A stretch of DNA of 64,000 bases from Hymenobacter telluris (GCF_017313265.1 NZ_JAFLQZ010000002.1:434001-498000); one strand, 5' to 3'; counted from the first letter of the stretch, positions 7,586-17,477 are shown. Numbers and translations: made by a program. Notes: a model not told the origin generated them from the sequence alone.

Positions 7586-8212
7586 TTAGCGGATCTGCCA
7601 GCGGAATGCCAGCTGAGGCTGCCCGGTTGGTGCAGCCACGCCGATGCCACTAGGAGCTAGCCGCTGCAAGATGCTGCCCGTCCGGTGGGCGGCTGGTTGG
7701 CCGGCATTATAGGCATTCACGGCCCGCTCGAAATGCTCGTTGGTATGGCGCGTGATAAATACATTGGACAGCAAGCTTACCCCGATTATACCCAGCGTCA
7801 CCTTCTGCGGATTGCTGAAGTAGCGTTGGTTGCCGTCGCCGCTGAGTACCTGCGCCCCGTAGGTTGCTACGCCGCCCACAAATACCAGCCGCTCCCCCAG
7901 AAACAGCCACTTCTGCCGCCGGTACTGGTTCAGATTTTCCAGTGCTTCAGAGTTATCCTTCAAATAAGGACGCAGCCGCTGCCCGAAAAACCCGGCGTTC
8001 TGATAGTCGTCATCAGTGGGTTCGTCCTTGGTAGCAAAGTAAAAATTCTTCTGTACTCCATTCAGGCCCCGGTTCTGGTCTTCCGGGCTGAGCTTGATGG
8101 TCGTAACAGTTTGTTGGGCCAGTAACGAATGGCTGCTTAGTAGCGCAAGAGCACTAAAGCAAGCAAGGAAGGAGCGGTGTGCGAGGCGAGCAGGTAGAAC
8201 GGAGTAGCGCAT
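7586..8212 (-). CDS. Exported protein of unknown function
   Basis: A 208-residue protein with a long signal peptide (residues 1-32, cleavage near LLAQQ). A hydrophobic segment at about 138-155 may be a membrane anchor or buried core. No family is recognised. The start codon is only 7 bp after a -7 promoter box, so the mRNA may be nearly leaderless. Confidence 0.6.
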   Translation of the reverse strand: MRYSVLPARLAHRSFLACFSALALLSSHSLLAQQTVTTIKLSPEDQNRGLNGVQKNFYFATKDEPTDDDYQNAGFFGQRLRPYLKDNSEALENLNQYRRQKWLFLGERLVFVGGVATYGAQVLSGDGNQRYFSNPQKVTLGIIGVSLLSNVFITRHTNEHFERAVNAYNAGQPAAHRTGSILQRLAPSGIGVAAPTGQPQLAFRWQIR

Positions 8213-8219
8213 AATAGTA

Positions 8220-8227
8220 CAAATGTA
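8220..8227 (-). promoter_or_regulatory. -7 promoter box (TACATTTG)
   Basis: Minus-strand TACATTTG, seven bases before the ATG at 8212. No TTG at the expected -33 distance. Confidence 0.45.
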
Positions 8228-8353
8228 AGGAGCTGCAAAACAAGAAACTAGGCCTTTGTGTAGTAAAAAAATTCTAAAAATAGCCCAACAAAATATCCAG
8301 CTTATACGTTCTGGGCGCAGTACTAATATTTTCTCCTTCTCATTATAGGTGCC

Positions 8354-9118
8354 ATGAAAATCTTCTCGACCCCGTCCCGTCGCACTTTCTTATTAGCCGC
8401 TATTCCAGCCGCTCTGGTTTTTGGAAGCTGCGGCAACAATGACGACGATGATAACTCGACGCCTGCGCCTGAGCTAGGCAAGGTGCAGTTGTCTCACGCT
8501 GCTGCTGCCGCTAATGTTCAGATTACAGCTTTCGTTAATGATGTGCAGGTCAGTCAACTAGCTTATGGTCAAGGAAGTGCGTATTTGAACGTGAGTGCTG
8601 GTGCACCCACATTGCGTATCAATAATGGCAGCCAGACAATCGTTTCGCAGAATCTGGCTATTACCAAGGACCAGAATTATTCTGTTTTCGTGTATTCGCC
8701 AACAAGCGCCATTGGTAGTACCCCAGCGTTGTTATCTGTTCCTGATGATCTGACTGCCCCCGCAGCAAACCAGGTGAAAGTACGGGTAGTGCATTTGGCC
8801 GTAAACGCGCCTACGCCAGTTCGGCTTAGTGTCCCATCTGTTATTCCGGGCGGTGCTCCTACCGACCTAACCTCTGACGTGGCGTTTGGTGCAGCGTCTA
8901 GCTTCGTAGCGCTTAATGCCGGGCCACTCAATCTAAGCATTACGGCCGCTGGTACACCGCGCACCCAGGTGCTGGCTGTAGGTGACGGCTCCGGCACCGG
9001 GACTGGTACTAAAACGTTCGAAGCGGGTAAGATTTATACCGTTCTGGTTCGAGGCATTAGTGGCGCTGGAGTACCAGCAGCCCAGCAAGCCCAGGCAGTC
9101 ATTATTCAAAACAACTAA
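8354..9118 (+). CDS. DUF4397 domain lipoprotein
   Basis: A 254-residue lipoprotein. Lipobox VFGSC (Cys26) is followed by GNNDDDDN, an acidic stretch typical of surface-exposed Bacteroidota lipoproteins. The mature part has two similar beta-sandwich repeats (about residues 40-130 and 135-250) with the DUF4397 pattern [16 protein letters not shown]. Function is unknown; DUF4397 proteins are generally cell-surface or extracellular. Single gene with its own strong terminator. Confidence 0.8.
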   Translation: MKIFSTPSRRTFLLAAIPAALVFGSCGNNDDDDNSTPAPELGKVQLSHAAAAANVQITAFVNDVQVSQLAYGQGSAYLNVSAGAPTLRINNGSQTIVSQNLAITKDQNYSVFVYSPTSAIGSTPALLSVPDDLTAPAANQVKVRVVHLAVNAPTPVRLSVPSVIPGGAPTDLTSDVAFGAASSFVALNAGPLNLSITAAGTPRTQVLAVGDGSGTGTGTKTFEAGKIYTVLVRGISGAGVPAAQQAQAVIIQNN

Positions 9119-9131
9119 CGGTCAGTTTTAC

Positions 9132-9176
9132 AAACCAGCAAAGCCTACCCGACGACCGGGTAGGCTTTGCTGGTTT
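9132..9176 (+). terminator. Strong intrinsic terminator
   Basis: Perfect 20-bp arms 9132-9151 and 9157-9176 with a 5-base loop, immediately after the DUF4397 gene. Confidence 0.85.
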
Positions 9177-9200
9177 ATATAGCCAGAATAACAAATTGGC

Positions 9201-9208
9201 TATCTTTG
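9201..9208 (+). promoter_or_regulatory. -7 promoter box of ahcY (TATCTTTG)
   Basis: Exact TAnnTTTG match 29 bp before the ahcY ATG. No good -33 TTG at 19-21 bp. Confidence 0.55.
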
Positions 9209-9237
9209 TAGTTGACTCGCAAAAAACTTCCTATATC

Positions 9238-10557
9238 ATGGTTGAGACCAAGACTACGGCTTACGTTCCGTACAAAGTGAAAGATATGAGCCTCGCGGAG
9301 TGGGGCCGTAAGGAAATCCGTCTGGCCGAAGCTGAAATGCCCGGCCTAATGGCGTTGCGCGAGGAGTTTGGCACTTCCCAGCCGCTGAAAGGCGCACGCA
9401 TTGCCGGCTGCCTGCACATGACCATTCAAACGGCCGTGCTCATCGAAACCCTGATTGCGCTGGGCGCCGAGGTTACGTGGTCGTCGTGCAACATTTTCTC
9501 TACGCAGGACCATGCCGCCGCCGCTATTGCCGCCGCTGGTATTCCGGTGTATGCTTGGAAAGGCATGAACGAAGAAGAGTTCAACTGGTGCATCGAGCAG
9601 ACGCTGTTTTTCGGCGAGAAGCGTGAGCCCCTGAACATGATTCTCGACGATGGTGGCGACCTGACCAACATGGTGCTGAACCAGTTCCCTGAACTGGCTG
9701 CCGGTATCAAAGGTCTGTCGGAGGAAACCACCACGGGTGTGCTGCGCCTGCTGGACCGGGTGAAAAACGGCACCCTGCCGATGCCGGCCTTCAACGTAAA
9801 CGACTCGGTTACCAAATCGAAGTTTGACAACAAGTACGGCTGCAAAGAGTCGGCCGTGGATGCAATCCGCCGCGCCACCGACGTAATGATGGCCGGTAAA
9901 GTAGCAGTGGTAGCCGGCTACGGCGACGTAGGAAAAGGCACGGCCGCTAGCTTGGCTGGTGCCGGTGCCCGCGTTATCGTAACCGAAATCGACCCTATCT
10001 GCGCTCTGCAAGCCGCCATGGATGGCTTCGAAGTGAAGAAAATGGAAAACGCCATTCCACGCGCCGACATTGTAATTACCACCACTGGTAACTGCGACAT
10101 TATCCGCGAAGAGCATTTCCGCGCCCTGAAGGACAAAGCCATTGTCTGCAACATCGGTCACTTCGACGATGAAATTGACATGGCGTGGCTCAACAAAAAC
10201 TACGGCCACACCAAAGACACGGTGAAGCCGCAGGTTGACCTCTACAACATCGACGGCAAAGAGGTTATCATTTTGGCTGAAGGCCGCCTTGTGAACCTGG
10301 GCTGCGCCACCGGCCACCCCTCGTTTGTAATGTCAAACTCGTTCACCAACCAGACTCTAGCGCAGCTGGAGCTGTGGCAGAACGCCGATAAATACGAAAA
10401 CCAGGTGTACACGCTGCCCAAGCACCTCGACGAGAAAGTGGCGCGCCTGCACCTCGCCAAAATAGGGGTGGAGTTGGATGAACTGACGCCGAAGCAGGCC
10501 GACTACATCAAAGTGCCCGTAGCAGGACCGTTCAAATCGGATCTGTACCGCTACTAA
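9238..10557 (+). CDS. ahcY: Adenosylhomocysteinase (SAH hydrolase)
   Basis: A 439-residue cytosolic enzyme that hydrolyses S-adenosylhomocysteine to adenosine and homocysteine in the activated methyl cycle, with tightly bound NAD. Visible landmarks: the substrate-domain Cys/His region ([17 protein letters not shown]), [15 protein letters not shown] with the catalytic Lys/Asp, the Rossmann motif [11 protein letters not shown], the [10 protein letters not shown] segment, and the C-terminal KSDLYRY. An upstream in-frame TTG lies in the promoter, so ATG at 9238 is chosen; it gives the usual family length. Confidence 0.97.
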   Translation: MVETKTTAYVPYKVKDMSLAEWGRKEIRLAEAEMPGLMALREEFGTSQPLKGARIAGCLHMTIQTAVLIETLIALGAEVTWSSCNIFSTQDHAAAAIAAAGIPVYAWKGMNEEEFNWCIEQTLFFGEKREPLNMILDDGGDLTNMVLNQFPELAAGIKGLSEETTTGVLRLLDRVKNGTLPMPAFNVNDSVTKSKFDNKYGCKESAVDAIRRATDVMMAGKVAVVAGYGDVGKGTAASLAGAGARVIVTEIDPICALQAAMDGFEVKKMENAIPRADIVITTTGNCDIIREEHFRALKDKAIVCNIGHFDDEIDMAWLNKNYGHTKDTVKPQVDLYNIDGKEVIILAEGRLVNLGCATGHPSFVMSNSFTNQTLAQLELWQNADKYENQVYTLPKHLDEKVARLHLAKIGVELDELTPKQADYIKVPVAGPFKSDLYRY

Positions 10558-10588
10558 ACCACGGATTCGTTCTTACTACGATGTCAAT

Positions 10589-10620
10589 AAAAAGGGCTGC
10601 CAGTTTTGGCAGCCCTTTTT
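10589..10620 (+). terminator. Intrinsic terminator of ahcY
   Basis: Hairpin AAAAGGGCTGCCA (10590-10602) with its complement at 10607-10619, loop GTTT, T-run included. It can also serve the convergent flavin-dependent oxidoreductase gene. Confidence 0.85.
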
Positions 10621-10640
10621 ATATTATGTTTTTCAAGTAG

Positions 10641-11687
10641 TTAACCTATTGAAGCCGTAACCCCCAACTGCTCACGCACTGCTGGGGCCACCACCTGCCC
10701 GAACAGCTCGGTGGACCGCAGTACAGCTTCGTGAGGCATGCCCTCCAGCATCAACTGGCCAATAAAGCGGGTGTTGCCAAACAGACCGTGCAGGTACACC
10801 AGCTTCGCAGTAATTTCCTGGGGAGTGCCCACAAACAGCGGCCCCTGCGGCCCCCGGAGGTAGTCGAACTGCTGCCGCGACATAGGCGGCCAGCCTCGCT
10901 CCCGGCCAATGCGGTTCATGACCAGGGAGTAGGCCGGGAAGAACTCGTCGGCAGCTTGCTTGGAATTCTCGGCTATATGGAAGTGGCAATTTATGCACAG
11001 CGGCAGCGCATCGGGATGGCCCGCCTGCTGAGCGGCCCGGCGGTGCAGGTCAGCAAACGACACGTATTGCGCTGGTGCTCCACCCAGAATGGCAATAGTG
11101 AGCCCCAAACCCAACGAGCCCGCCCGGGCCGCCGAAGCGGGCGTACCGCCCACGCCAATCCAGATGGGCAGCTTGGGCTGCACGGGGCGCGGGTATACGC
11201 CTTTGCTGGCAATAGCCGCCCGATGCTTGCCCTGCCAGGTTACAATTTCCTGCTCGTTTAGTTGCAGCAGCAAGGCCAGTTTCTCGGCAAACAGCGCATC
11301 GTAATCCTGCAAATCCTGCCCGAACAGCGGGAATGACTCGATAAAGGAGCCCCGACCGGCAATAATTTCGGCCCGGCCGTTGGAAATCAGGTCGAGGGTG
11401 GCGAAGTTCTGAAACGTGCGCACCGGGTCGGTGGAGCTGAGCACCGTAACGGCGCTGGTAAGCCGTACCCGGCTGCTCACGGCCGCCACGGCCGCCAGTA
11501 CCATTTCCGGCGACGACACCACGTAATCGGCCCGGTGATGCTCGCCAATGGCTACTACGTCCAGGCTGGCTTCGTCGGCGCGGCGGCCTAGGGCTACCAG
11601 TTCTTGGGTGCGTTGGGCCGCGGCTGTGTCGCCACCGGCTACGTGGGCGGGGGCTATTTCACCGAATGAGCTAATGCCAAGTTCCAT
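10641..11687 (-). CDS. LLM-class flavin-dependent oxidoreductase
   Basis: A 348-residue protein of the bacterial luciferase-like monooxygenase superfamily (TIM barrel, FMN or F420 dependent). The N-terminus MELGISSFGE, the RVRLTSAVTVLSSTDPVRTFQNFATLDLIS block (here abbreviated: RLTSAVTVLSSTDP near residue 75) and the LPIWIGVGGTP motif are typical. Its substrate cannot be told. Single gene, convergent with ahcY. Confidence 0.85.
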   Translation of the reverse strand: MELGISSFGEIAPAHVAGGDTAAAQRTQELVALGRRADEASLDVVAIGEHHRADYVVSSPEMVLAAVAAVSSRVRLTSAVTVLSSTDPVRTFQNFATLDLISNGRAEIIAGRGSFIESFPLFGQDLQDYDALFAEKLALLLQLNEQEIVTWQGKHRAAIASKGVYPRPVQPKLPIWIGVGGTPASAARAGSLGLGLTIAILGGAPAQYVSFADLHRRAAQQAGHPDALPLCINCHFHIAENSKQAADEFFPAYSLVMNRIGRERGWPPMSRQQFDYLRGPQGPLFVGTPQEITAKLVYLHGLFGNTRFIGQLMLEGMPHEAVLRSTELFGQVVAPAVREQLGVTASIG

Positions 11688-11754
11688 ATAATCTTAATTC
11701 AGGTAGGTACATGATTTTGCTTGCGTAACGCGGCTGTTCACCAGTTTGTTTACA

Positions 11755-12942
11755 CTACTCTCCAACTATAAACCACGGAACACCTAGCCGACCCGGTGAC
11801 TGATACACCTGCACGGAGTCGCCGGGCATGGTGTGGTCATAAGTTGCTTCCGTAACTGTTACGTCTTCGGGAGCGGTTCTTGGGCCCCAAGAGCCTACTT
11901 CGAGGTAGTAAGTAGTGGTTTTACCGGAGGAAGTGTGCTTTTTTAACACGTTCACAGTGTATACCCGCGAAGGTGATTCATCAAAAACGCAGTTGAACGC
12001 CACTACCGCACCGTAGCCATACGCTAAGGCGCAAAAGAATACCATAGCTATGGCGCCCCACCGGCTATTCGGCATGCTGATAAAGCGCCGGTTGCCGTAC
12101 ATCAGCAGCCCGCCAAACAATACCGCCACAGCAGCAGCCAGCTGCCAAGCCATCAGGTAATCTAGCAACTCGAAATCAAGCAGCACCCGTAACAGCAGTC
12201 CGAGCGAAGGAATGAATAGCGCGGGGCTCAAAGATGGATAAGCGCTGTCTTTCCGTTCGTCGGCCCGGATGAGCCCCTGGTACCACAAGAGCGCCACTAC
12301 TGCCACAGCCGGTAGGGCGAGTCCCGCCTGTACGGCTACGTCGTAGGGTTTGGGGTAGAAGAAAAGCCACGCAGCTGTAGCCCAAGCCATGCCATTCAGC
12401 ACCCGCGCTACCTGGCGGGCCTGCGCTAGTTTTTCTTCCCTCTCGGGTACGGAGCGGCCCAACGTTTCATCCTGTAGAATGTCTTGCGCTTCCTGCTCCT
12501 GCTGCACGTCCAAATCCGGAAACCGATCAGCTAGCCAGAACTTAATATCCTCGTACCCTTCACTGGTGTAGCCTATCCGAATAGATGGATAGGCTTTAGA
12601 CACCGGGATAATATGCGTGTATTTATCGTCGGTGCGGTACCCGCGGATAGCCTGCAACGGAATTTCCTTGTGCCGCAAAGCCCCTTCGTAGCGGATGCTT
12701 TGCTCGCTGAATATATGCCGCCCCTTGTAGGTCTCGTACACGCAGTAGCAAAAAAATAGGGCAAAGCTCCAAGTTGCTGCTATCAGCAAAGCGGTTGTGC
12801 CGTCCCAGCTTCTCTCGGTAAGCCAAAAAGGAGAAGAAAAAAACAGTGCTATCAGTGGAGGCGAAAAAACGTAGATAAAGATGCGCCATCCCTTTGCAGT
12901 GCCGTAGCTATATGTGGTGTTGGTAGTTGTGGAAAGAGGCAT
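11755..12942 (-). CDS. Multi-pass membrane protein of unknown function
   Basis: About 395 residues. Hydrophobic segments occur near residues 20-40 and 55-72, then a soluble PH-like stretch (about 75-165, with YEGALRHKEIPLQAIRGY), then a cluster of four or five hydrophobic segments (about 180-310) and a C-terminal soluble domain. No family is recognised. An upstream TTG at 13017 would add 25 residues but overlaps the hairpin at 13008-13036, so the ATG at 12942 is preferred. Confidence 0.65.
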   Translation of the reverse strand: MPLSTTTNTTYSYGTAKGWRIFIYVFSPPLIALFFSSPFWLTERSWDGTTALLIAATWSFALFFCYCVYETYKGRHIFSEQSIRYEGALRHKEIPLQAIRGYRTDDKYTHIIPVSKAYPSIRIGYTSEGYEDIKFWLADRFPDLDVQQEQEAQDILQDETLGRSVPEREEKLAQARQVARVLNGMAWATAAWLFFYPKPYDVAVQAGLALPAVAVVALLWYQGLIRADERKDSAYPSLSPALFIPSLGLLLRVLLDFELLDYLMAWQLAAAVAVLFGGLLMYGNRRFISMPNSRWGAIAMVFFCALAYGYGAVVAFNCVFDESPSRVYTVNVLKKHTSSGKTTTYYLEVGSWGPRTAPEDVTVTEATYDHTMPGDSVQVYQSPGRLGVPWFIVGE

Positions 12943-13007
12943 CCAAAAAAAGGTGAAAGATGTAGATAGGAAACCAGATACAGCCTTAAAGCTAAAACCC
13001 CAAACGA

Positions 13008-13036
13008 CAACGACCAACCGAAGCGGCTGGTCGTTG
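13008..13036 (-). terminator. Hairpin after the SDR gene
   Basis: Arms 13008-13016 and 13028-13036 are perfect 9-bp complements with further pairing inside. It lies 28 bp past the SDR stop codon, on the minus strand. The T-run is interrupted. Confidence 0.6.
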
Positions 13037-13063
13037 GTGGGTGTAAAATGTAGGTAGTGGCTC

Positions 13064-13933
13064 TTATAAGAAAGTGGCCCCCGTTAGCTGTTCGCTCAGT
13101 TGCCAGAGTTGCTGGGCATTTTCGAGCGTGTTATAGCCTGATTTCACCGCTTCCGGCCGTTTCTTCACAAAGTATCCGCCACTGATGTTGGCTACTTCCG
13201 GAGCTGTAGCCAGGTAGATGCTGGTCTGGGCGCCTTCTTCCGAAGACGTCATAAACGGCGCCGCCACTTTATAAAACGCCCTAGTAAACCAGTTAGAGCT
13301 TTGGCCGAAGCTGCTGGCTACCACGCCGGGGTGCAGGCTGTTGGTGGTAACGGTGGTGATGCCGCGCTGCCGTAGCCGCCGGGCCAGCTCCTGCGTGAAC
13401 ATGATGTTGTAGAGTTTGGAGTTGGCGTAGGCCCGCATGGGCGAATAGCTGCCGGCTACCTCCAACGTCTTGAAATCGGGTTTGGCAAACTGGTAGGCCA
13501 TGGAAGCTACGTTGACAATCCGGGCCGTGGGGCTCTGCTGTAGCTTATCCAGCAGCAGGTTGGTGAGCAGAAGAGGCCCCAGGTGGTTGGTAGCCAGCGT
13601 CAGCTCATAGCCGTCGGCGGATACCTGCCGCTCGTCGCCAAGCACCAGCCCAGCGTTGTTTACCAGCACATCCAGGTGGCCGTAGCGCTGCCGGAACTCC
13701 TCGGCTGCCCGCCGCACCTGCCCCAGGTCCGACAGGTCGCAGAGTAGTACATCTACCCGGCGGCCGGGCTGGGCTAACTGCTGAATCTCACGGCGGGTGC
13801 GGGCGGCCTTATCGGCGTTGCGGGCTAGCAGCACTACGTGAAAACCTTGCTGGGCCAGCGCCCGGGCCGTAACAGTGCCAATGCCGGCTGTGGCCCCCGT
13901 GACGAGGGCAATTTTTTCGGAGGATTGAGTCAT
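13064..13933 (-). CDS. SDR-family oxidoreductase (retinol dehydrogenase-like)
   Basis: A 289-residue classical short-chain dehydrogenase/reductase. Cofactor motif TGATAGIG at 12-19 (NADP preference suggested by LARN at 36-39), NNAG at 92-95, catalytic Ser144, Tyr169 and Lys173 (YANSK). The pattern resembles the retinol-dehydrogenase/WW-oxidoreductase branch. The substrate is unknown. An in-frame TTG two codons upstream is rejected in favour of ATG at 13933. Confidence 0.85.
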   Translation of the reverse strand: MTQSSEKIALVTGATAGIGTVTARALAQQGFHVVLLARNADKAARTRREIQQLAQPGRRVDVLLCDLSDLGQVRRAAEEFRQRYGHLDVLVNNAGLVLGDERQVSADGYELTLATNHLGPLLLTNLLLDKLQQSPTARIVNVASMAYQFAKPDFKTLEVAGSYSPMRAYANSKLYNIMFTQELARRLRQRGITTVTTNSLHPGVVASSFGQSSNWFTRAFYKVAAPFMTSSEEGAQTSIYLATAPEVANISGGYFVKKRPEAVKSGYNTLENAQQLWQLSEQLTGATFL

Positions 13934-14238
13934 ATACAAAAGCAGAGTAGCTGGGCTGTATACGGGAAAGTTCTCCGCTCAACCAAGTAGAGCACGGGTT
14001 TATACCAGCTTCGGAGGCTATGGCGGCTTATCGTACAACATGTAGCCAGTGACTACACATTGCCGACTTTCAGGCAAATGCTATCCGTATTATGTATGAG
14101 CCGGCATTTCGCGGTAGCTGGGGTGTAGGGTGGTCTGAGCTGTATGCATAGCCAGTTACCGCAGTATATACCTGCTTGAATTAGCCTGGTAAGCAAAAGG
14201 TAACCCGGCCGCACAAAACCCCGATATTTGCCCGCGTT
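13934..14238. other. Divergent intergenic region, no gene seen
   Basis: 305 bp between the divergent SDR and GT2 genes. I see no coding frame, RNA gene or repeat. A GATATTTG at 14222-14229, one base from the -7 consensus, could serve the GT2 operon. Confidence 0.5.
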
Positions 14239-15006
14239 ATGCCTCAGGTTCTGCTGTCCGTCGTCATTATTACCTTCAACGAAGAAGCCACTATTGCCCG
14301 CTGCCTCGAAGCCGCCCGGCCCATCGCCGATGAGTTGCTGGTAGTGGACAGCTTCTCGACGGACCGTACCGTGGACATCTGCCGCCAGCTCGGTGCTCAG
14401 GTAATGCAGCACGCTTTCGAAGGCTACGTGGAGCAGAAAAACTACGCCACCGCTCAGGCGCGCCACCACCATGTGCTGCAACTTGACGCCGATGAAGTGC
14501 TGACCGACGAGCTGCGCCAGAGTATTGAGGCGGCTAAAGCCAACTGGCAGCATGCCGGCTACACCCTGGCCCGCCTCACCAACTACTGCGGCAGCTGGGT
14601 GCGGCACGGCGGCTGGTACCCCGACCGGAAACTACGCCTCTACGACCGGCGGCTGGGGGCGTGGCAGGGCCTGCTGCTGCACGAGCGGTACGAGGTGCAG
14701 CCCGGCCAGACTATTGGTGTGTTGGCGGGGGATGCGCAGCATTACTCTTACAGTTCCGTTGAGCAGCACGTTAATCAGCTCAACCGGTTCACCAGCATTG
14801 CCGCCGATGAGCTGTGGCTGCGTGGCAAGCGGCAGGTTACAGTATTTCATTTGCTACTCAAGCCGTGGTGGAAATTCGTGCACGGCTATTTTTTCCGGCT
14901 TGGCTTTCTTGATGGGTTTGCCGGCCTGTGCATTGCTACCATTTCGGCCTGGGGAGTGTTCTTGAAATTTGCCAAGCTGAAAACCCGCAAACGCCTGGCC
15001 CAATGA
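14239..15006 (+). CDS. Glycosyltransferase family 2 (LPS-core type)
   Basis: A 255-residue GT2 enzyme: nucleotide-sugar binding start LSVVIITFNEE (residues 6-16), VVDSFSTD at 35-42, and the metal-binding LDADE at 82-86. The C-terminal region with FHLLLKPWWKFVHGYFFRLGF is typical of the WaaE/KdtX-like subgroup that adds glucose or heptose to lipopolysaccharide core. First gene of a GT2-GT9-ligase cassette; the cassette as a whole suggests lipid-linked glycan assembly. Confidence 0.88.
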   Translation: MPQVLLSVVIITFNEEATIARCLEAARPIADELLVVDSFSTDRTVDICRQLGAQVMQHAFEGYVEQKNYATAQARHHHVLQLDADEVLTDELRQSIEAAKANWQHAGYTLARLTNYCGSWVRHGGWYPDRKLRLYDRRLGAWQGLLLHERYEVQPGQTIGVLAGDAQHYSYSSVEQHVNQLNRFTSIAADELWLRGKRQVTVFHLLLKPWWKFVHGYFFRLGFLDGFAGLCIATISAWGVFLKFAKLKTRKRLAQ

Positions 15007-15052
15007 TGCATCAGGTAGCCTGCTTCATGGTATCCGCTAACCACTTTGCCGC

Positions 15053-16099
15053 ATGAAAACCTTTCTCGTAAGCCGGACCGATGCTATTGGCGACGTAGTG
15101 CTTACGCTGCCGGTATGTGGCCGCCTGAAGCAGCTGTTTCCGGAGTGCCGCGTGGTGCTGATTGGCCGCACCTACACCCAAGCCGTAGCTACTGCCTGTC
15201 CGTGGGTGGATGATTTTCTGAATTTCGATGAGCTAAGCGCCTTGCCCGCACCCGCGCAAGTGAAACAGTTGCAAGCCCAACAGGCCGATGCCATCCTGCA
15301 CGTATTTCCTAATAAGCTACTCGCCAAGCTGGCGTATAAAGCCCGCATTCCGCTCCGCATTGGTACCCGCAACCGGCTGTTTCACTGGCTCACCTGCAAC
15401 CGGCTGGTAGCTCTTAGCCGCCGGCACTCCCCATTGCACGAAGCCCAGCTAAACTTACAGCTACTCGCCCCTTTGCACCCCGAAGCCGTATTGCCTCTCA
15501 CGGAGGTTGCTAAGCTGGTTGAATTACGCTCTCCTGAACCGTTGGCCTCGCAATGGCAACAACTACTAGCTCAGCGTCAGCCAGCGCAACTCAACGTGGT
15601 GCTGCATCCGCGCAGCCGAGGCAGCGCCCGGGAGTGGGGACTACCGCATTTCGGGACGCTGGCACGGTTGCTGCACACAGCGGGTCATCGGGTATTCGTA
15701 ACGGGAACCTCGACAGAAGGAGAGGAGTTACGTGAATGGCTGGCCGAGCACCGCTCATTTCTAGCCGCCGACCTTACAGGCCACCTCACGCTGCCGCAAC
15801 TAGTAGCTTTTCTGAGCGAAGCCGACGGTATTGTAGCAGGTAGTACCGGCCCTCTGCACGTAACTGCTGCCTTAGGGCGTTACGCAGTAGGAATCTATCC
15901 ACCCATCCGGCCTATGCACCCGGGCCGCTGGGCACCGCTAGGTCCGCACGCCGACTACCTCGTATTCAACCGGCCCGATTGCCAAGATTGTCGTCAGCAA
16001 CCCGCGGCATGTACCTGTATCAAAGAGTTAGCCCCCATGCAGGTGCTGCACCGGGTTCTTGCGTGGAAACCAATGCCTAACTTGCCGGGCCAAGCTTAG
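15053..16099 (+). CDS. Glycosyltransferase family 9 (heptosyltransferase-like)
   Basis: A 348-residue GT-B fold enzyme of the ADP-heptose:LPS heptosyltransferase family. Family landmarks are the N-terminal RTDAIGDVVLTLPVCGRLK, the HPRSRGSAREWG donor-site region and the SEADGIVAGSTGPLHVTAALG motif. It ends in a Cys cluster (CQDCRQQPAACTC), which is common in this family's C-terminus. Located 46 bp after the GT2 gene and 16 bp before the ligase gene, so probably one operon. Confidence 0.88.
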   Translation: MKTFLVSRTDAIGDVVLTLPVCGRLKQLFPECRVVLIGRTYTQAVATACPWVDDFLNFDELSALPAPAQVKQLQAQQADAILHVFPNKLLAKLAYKARIPLRIGTRNRLFHWLTCNRLVALSRRHSPLHEAQLNLQLLAPLHPEAVLPLTEVAKLVELRSPEPLASQWQQLLAQRQPAQLNVVLHPRSRGSAREWGLPHFGTLARLLHTAGHRVFVTGTSTEGEELREWLAEHRSFLAADLTGHLTLPQLVAFLSEADGIVAGSTGPLHVTAALGRYAVGIYPPIRPMHPGRWAPLGPHADYLVFNRPDCQDCRQQPAACTCIKELAPMQVLHRVLAWKPMPNLPGQA

Positions 16100-16115
16100 G
16101 CTCCTGTTGTCTTCT

Positions 16116-17405
16116 ATGACCGAAGTACTTGTTGCACCTTTTTCTCTGCGTCAGCTCTACCAAGGTGGGCGCTTATCTCAATACCTGCTGCTGTTAGCCT
16201 GTGCTGCTGCAGTTGTCGGACTGTTTGCGTCTCGTGCGTTGGTGGCCTTGAGCCCGATAGTGGGATTAGTGGCCGCGTGTACACAGCCCAACCTCCGGGC
16301 CAGCCTAAAGCAGTGGTTTCATTTGCGTACGGTAGTGTGCATTGCGCTGCTATACGTGTTTCTGGTAATCAGCGGCACCTATACCACGCAGTACGCAGTG
16401 TGGCAGCACGAAATCTACCGTAAGCTGCCGCTGCTGATAGTGCCGCTGGCTTTTGCCGTGGCCGTGCCCCTCACCGAGCGCCAAAAATATGGCATTGGGT
16501 TGCTCTATGTAGTATTAGCTACCTCGCTGGCCATCAGTACGCTAGGTCGGTATCTGCTAGATCCGGAAGAAGCCAACCGCCTAATTAGCATTGGGCAGAA
16601 TGTGCCAGCTATTACGGGCATCTTTCATATTCATTTCAGCATAATGCTGGCGTTGGCGTTTTTCTTCGCTCTGCTGTTGCGCCGTAACCCGTTGGCTACA
16701 CCTTCGGTCCGCTGGGTGCTACTGGGTTGCGCTACGCTCATGTTTATCATTATGCACGTTCTGGCCTATCGAACCGGGCTGATGGTACTCTACGCTATGT
16801 TGTTGTTTGATGCGGTTATCCTCATCATGTTGCAGCGGCGCTTTGTGCTAGGCGTGCTCGTGCTAGTGGCTATGGTAGGTTTGCCTCTGGGCGCCTACCT
16901 CACGCTGGAGCCCATTCAGGGCCGGGTGGCCGTTACGCTTGAAGACATCGATCAGTATCAATCAGGCCGTAATATCAACGATTATTCCCTGGCCAAGCGG
17001 TTTGCAGCTTGGGAGACGGCTACCATTATTGCGCGGGAACACCCCTGGCTCGGGGTAGGCATGGCCGACGTTGATGCGGCGATGCTCGGGCAGTACAGTT
17101 ACCACAATTTCGGCCTGAAGCCCAAGAACTGGGTTATGACTCACAATCAGTACCTGGAGTACTTGGTTGGCGGCGGCGCAGTAGGGTTGCTGCTATGGCT
17201 GTTAGTATTGTTCGGACCTTTTTTGCAACCTGCGCTGCGTCAAAATCCGTACGTGATACATTTCCTACTCATGATGAGTGTTGCTAATCTGGTTGATTCG
17301 TTGCTGCAAATGCAAATCGGCTTCAACTTGTTTGTATTTCTCTACGGATTTATTGTAGTGAGTGCAGAAAGGGCAGCACGCTCCCCAGCCAACGTGGCTA
17401 CTTGA
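16116..17405 (+). CDS. O-antigen ligase family protein (Wzy/WaaL-like)
   Basis: A 429-residue polytopic inner-membrane protein with about 11-12 hydrophobic segments. A large external loop near residues 275-345 contains the motif REHPWLGVG and a His/Asn pair (MTHNQYLEYLVGGG), characteristic of O-antigen ligases and polymerases. It probably transfers a polymerised glycan to a lipid core. ATG at 16116 is preferred over an upstream TTG that overlaps the preceding gene. Confidence 0.88.
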   Translation: MTEVLVAPFSLRQLYQGGRLSQYLLLLACAAAVVGLFASRALVALSPIVGLVAACTQPNLRASLKQWFHLRTVVCIALLYVFLVISGTYTTQYAVWQHEIYRKLPLLIVPLAFAVAVPLTERQKYGIGLLYVVLATSLAISTLGRYLLDPEEANRLISIGQNVPAITGIFHIHFSIMLALAFFFALLLRRNPLATPSVRWVLLGCATLMFIIMHVLAYRTGLMVLYAMLLFDAVILIMLQRRFVLGVLVLVAMVGLPLGAYLTLEPIQGRVAVTLEDIDQYQSGRNINDYSLAKRFAAWETATIIAREHPWLGVGMADVDAAMLGQYSYHNFGLKPKNWVMTHNQYLEYLVGGGAVGLLLWLLVLFGPFLQPALRQNPYVIHFLLMMSVANLVDSLLQMQIGFNLFVFLYGFIVVSAERAARSPANVAT

Positions 17406-17431
17406 ACGGGATAGTATAAGATGTACATTTG
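17402..17431 (+). promoter_or_regulatory. Promoter of the sigma factor operon
   Basis: TTG at 17402-17404, 19-bp spacer, TACATTTG at 17424-17431: an exact two-part match to the Bacteroidota housekeeping promoter, 46 bp before the sigma factor ATG. Confidence 0.75.
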
Positions 17432-17477
17432 TCTACAAGGCGGTTCACATACCTCCGCCGCTATTTGCTGAGCCTCT

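Noticed and set aside
9132..9176. Long perfect palindrome considered as a mobile or dispersed repeat
   Set aside because: It directly follows the DUF4397 stop, is GC-rich with a short loop and ends in a T-rich tract: an ordinary terminator.
12943..13017. Extended N-terminus of the membrane protein from a TTG at 13017
   Set aside because: It would run through the SDR terminator hairpin; the ATG at 12942 is better supported.
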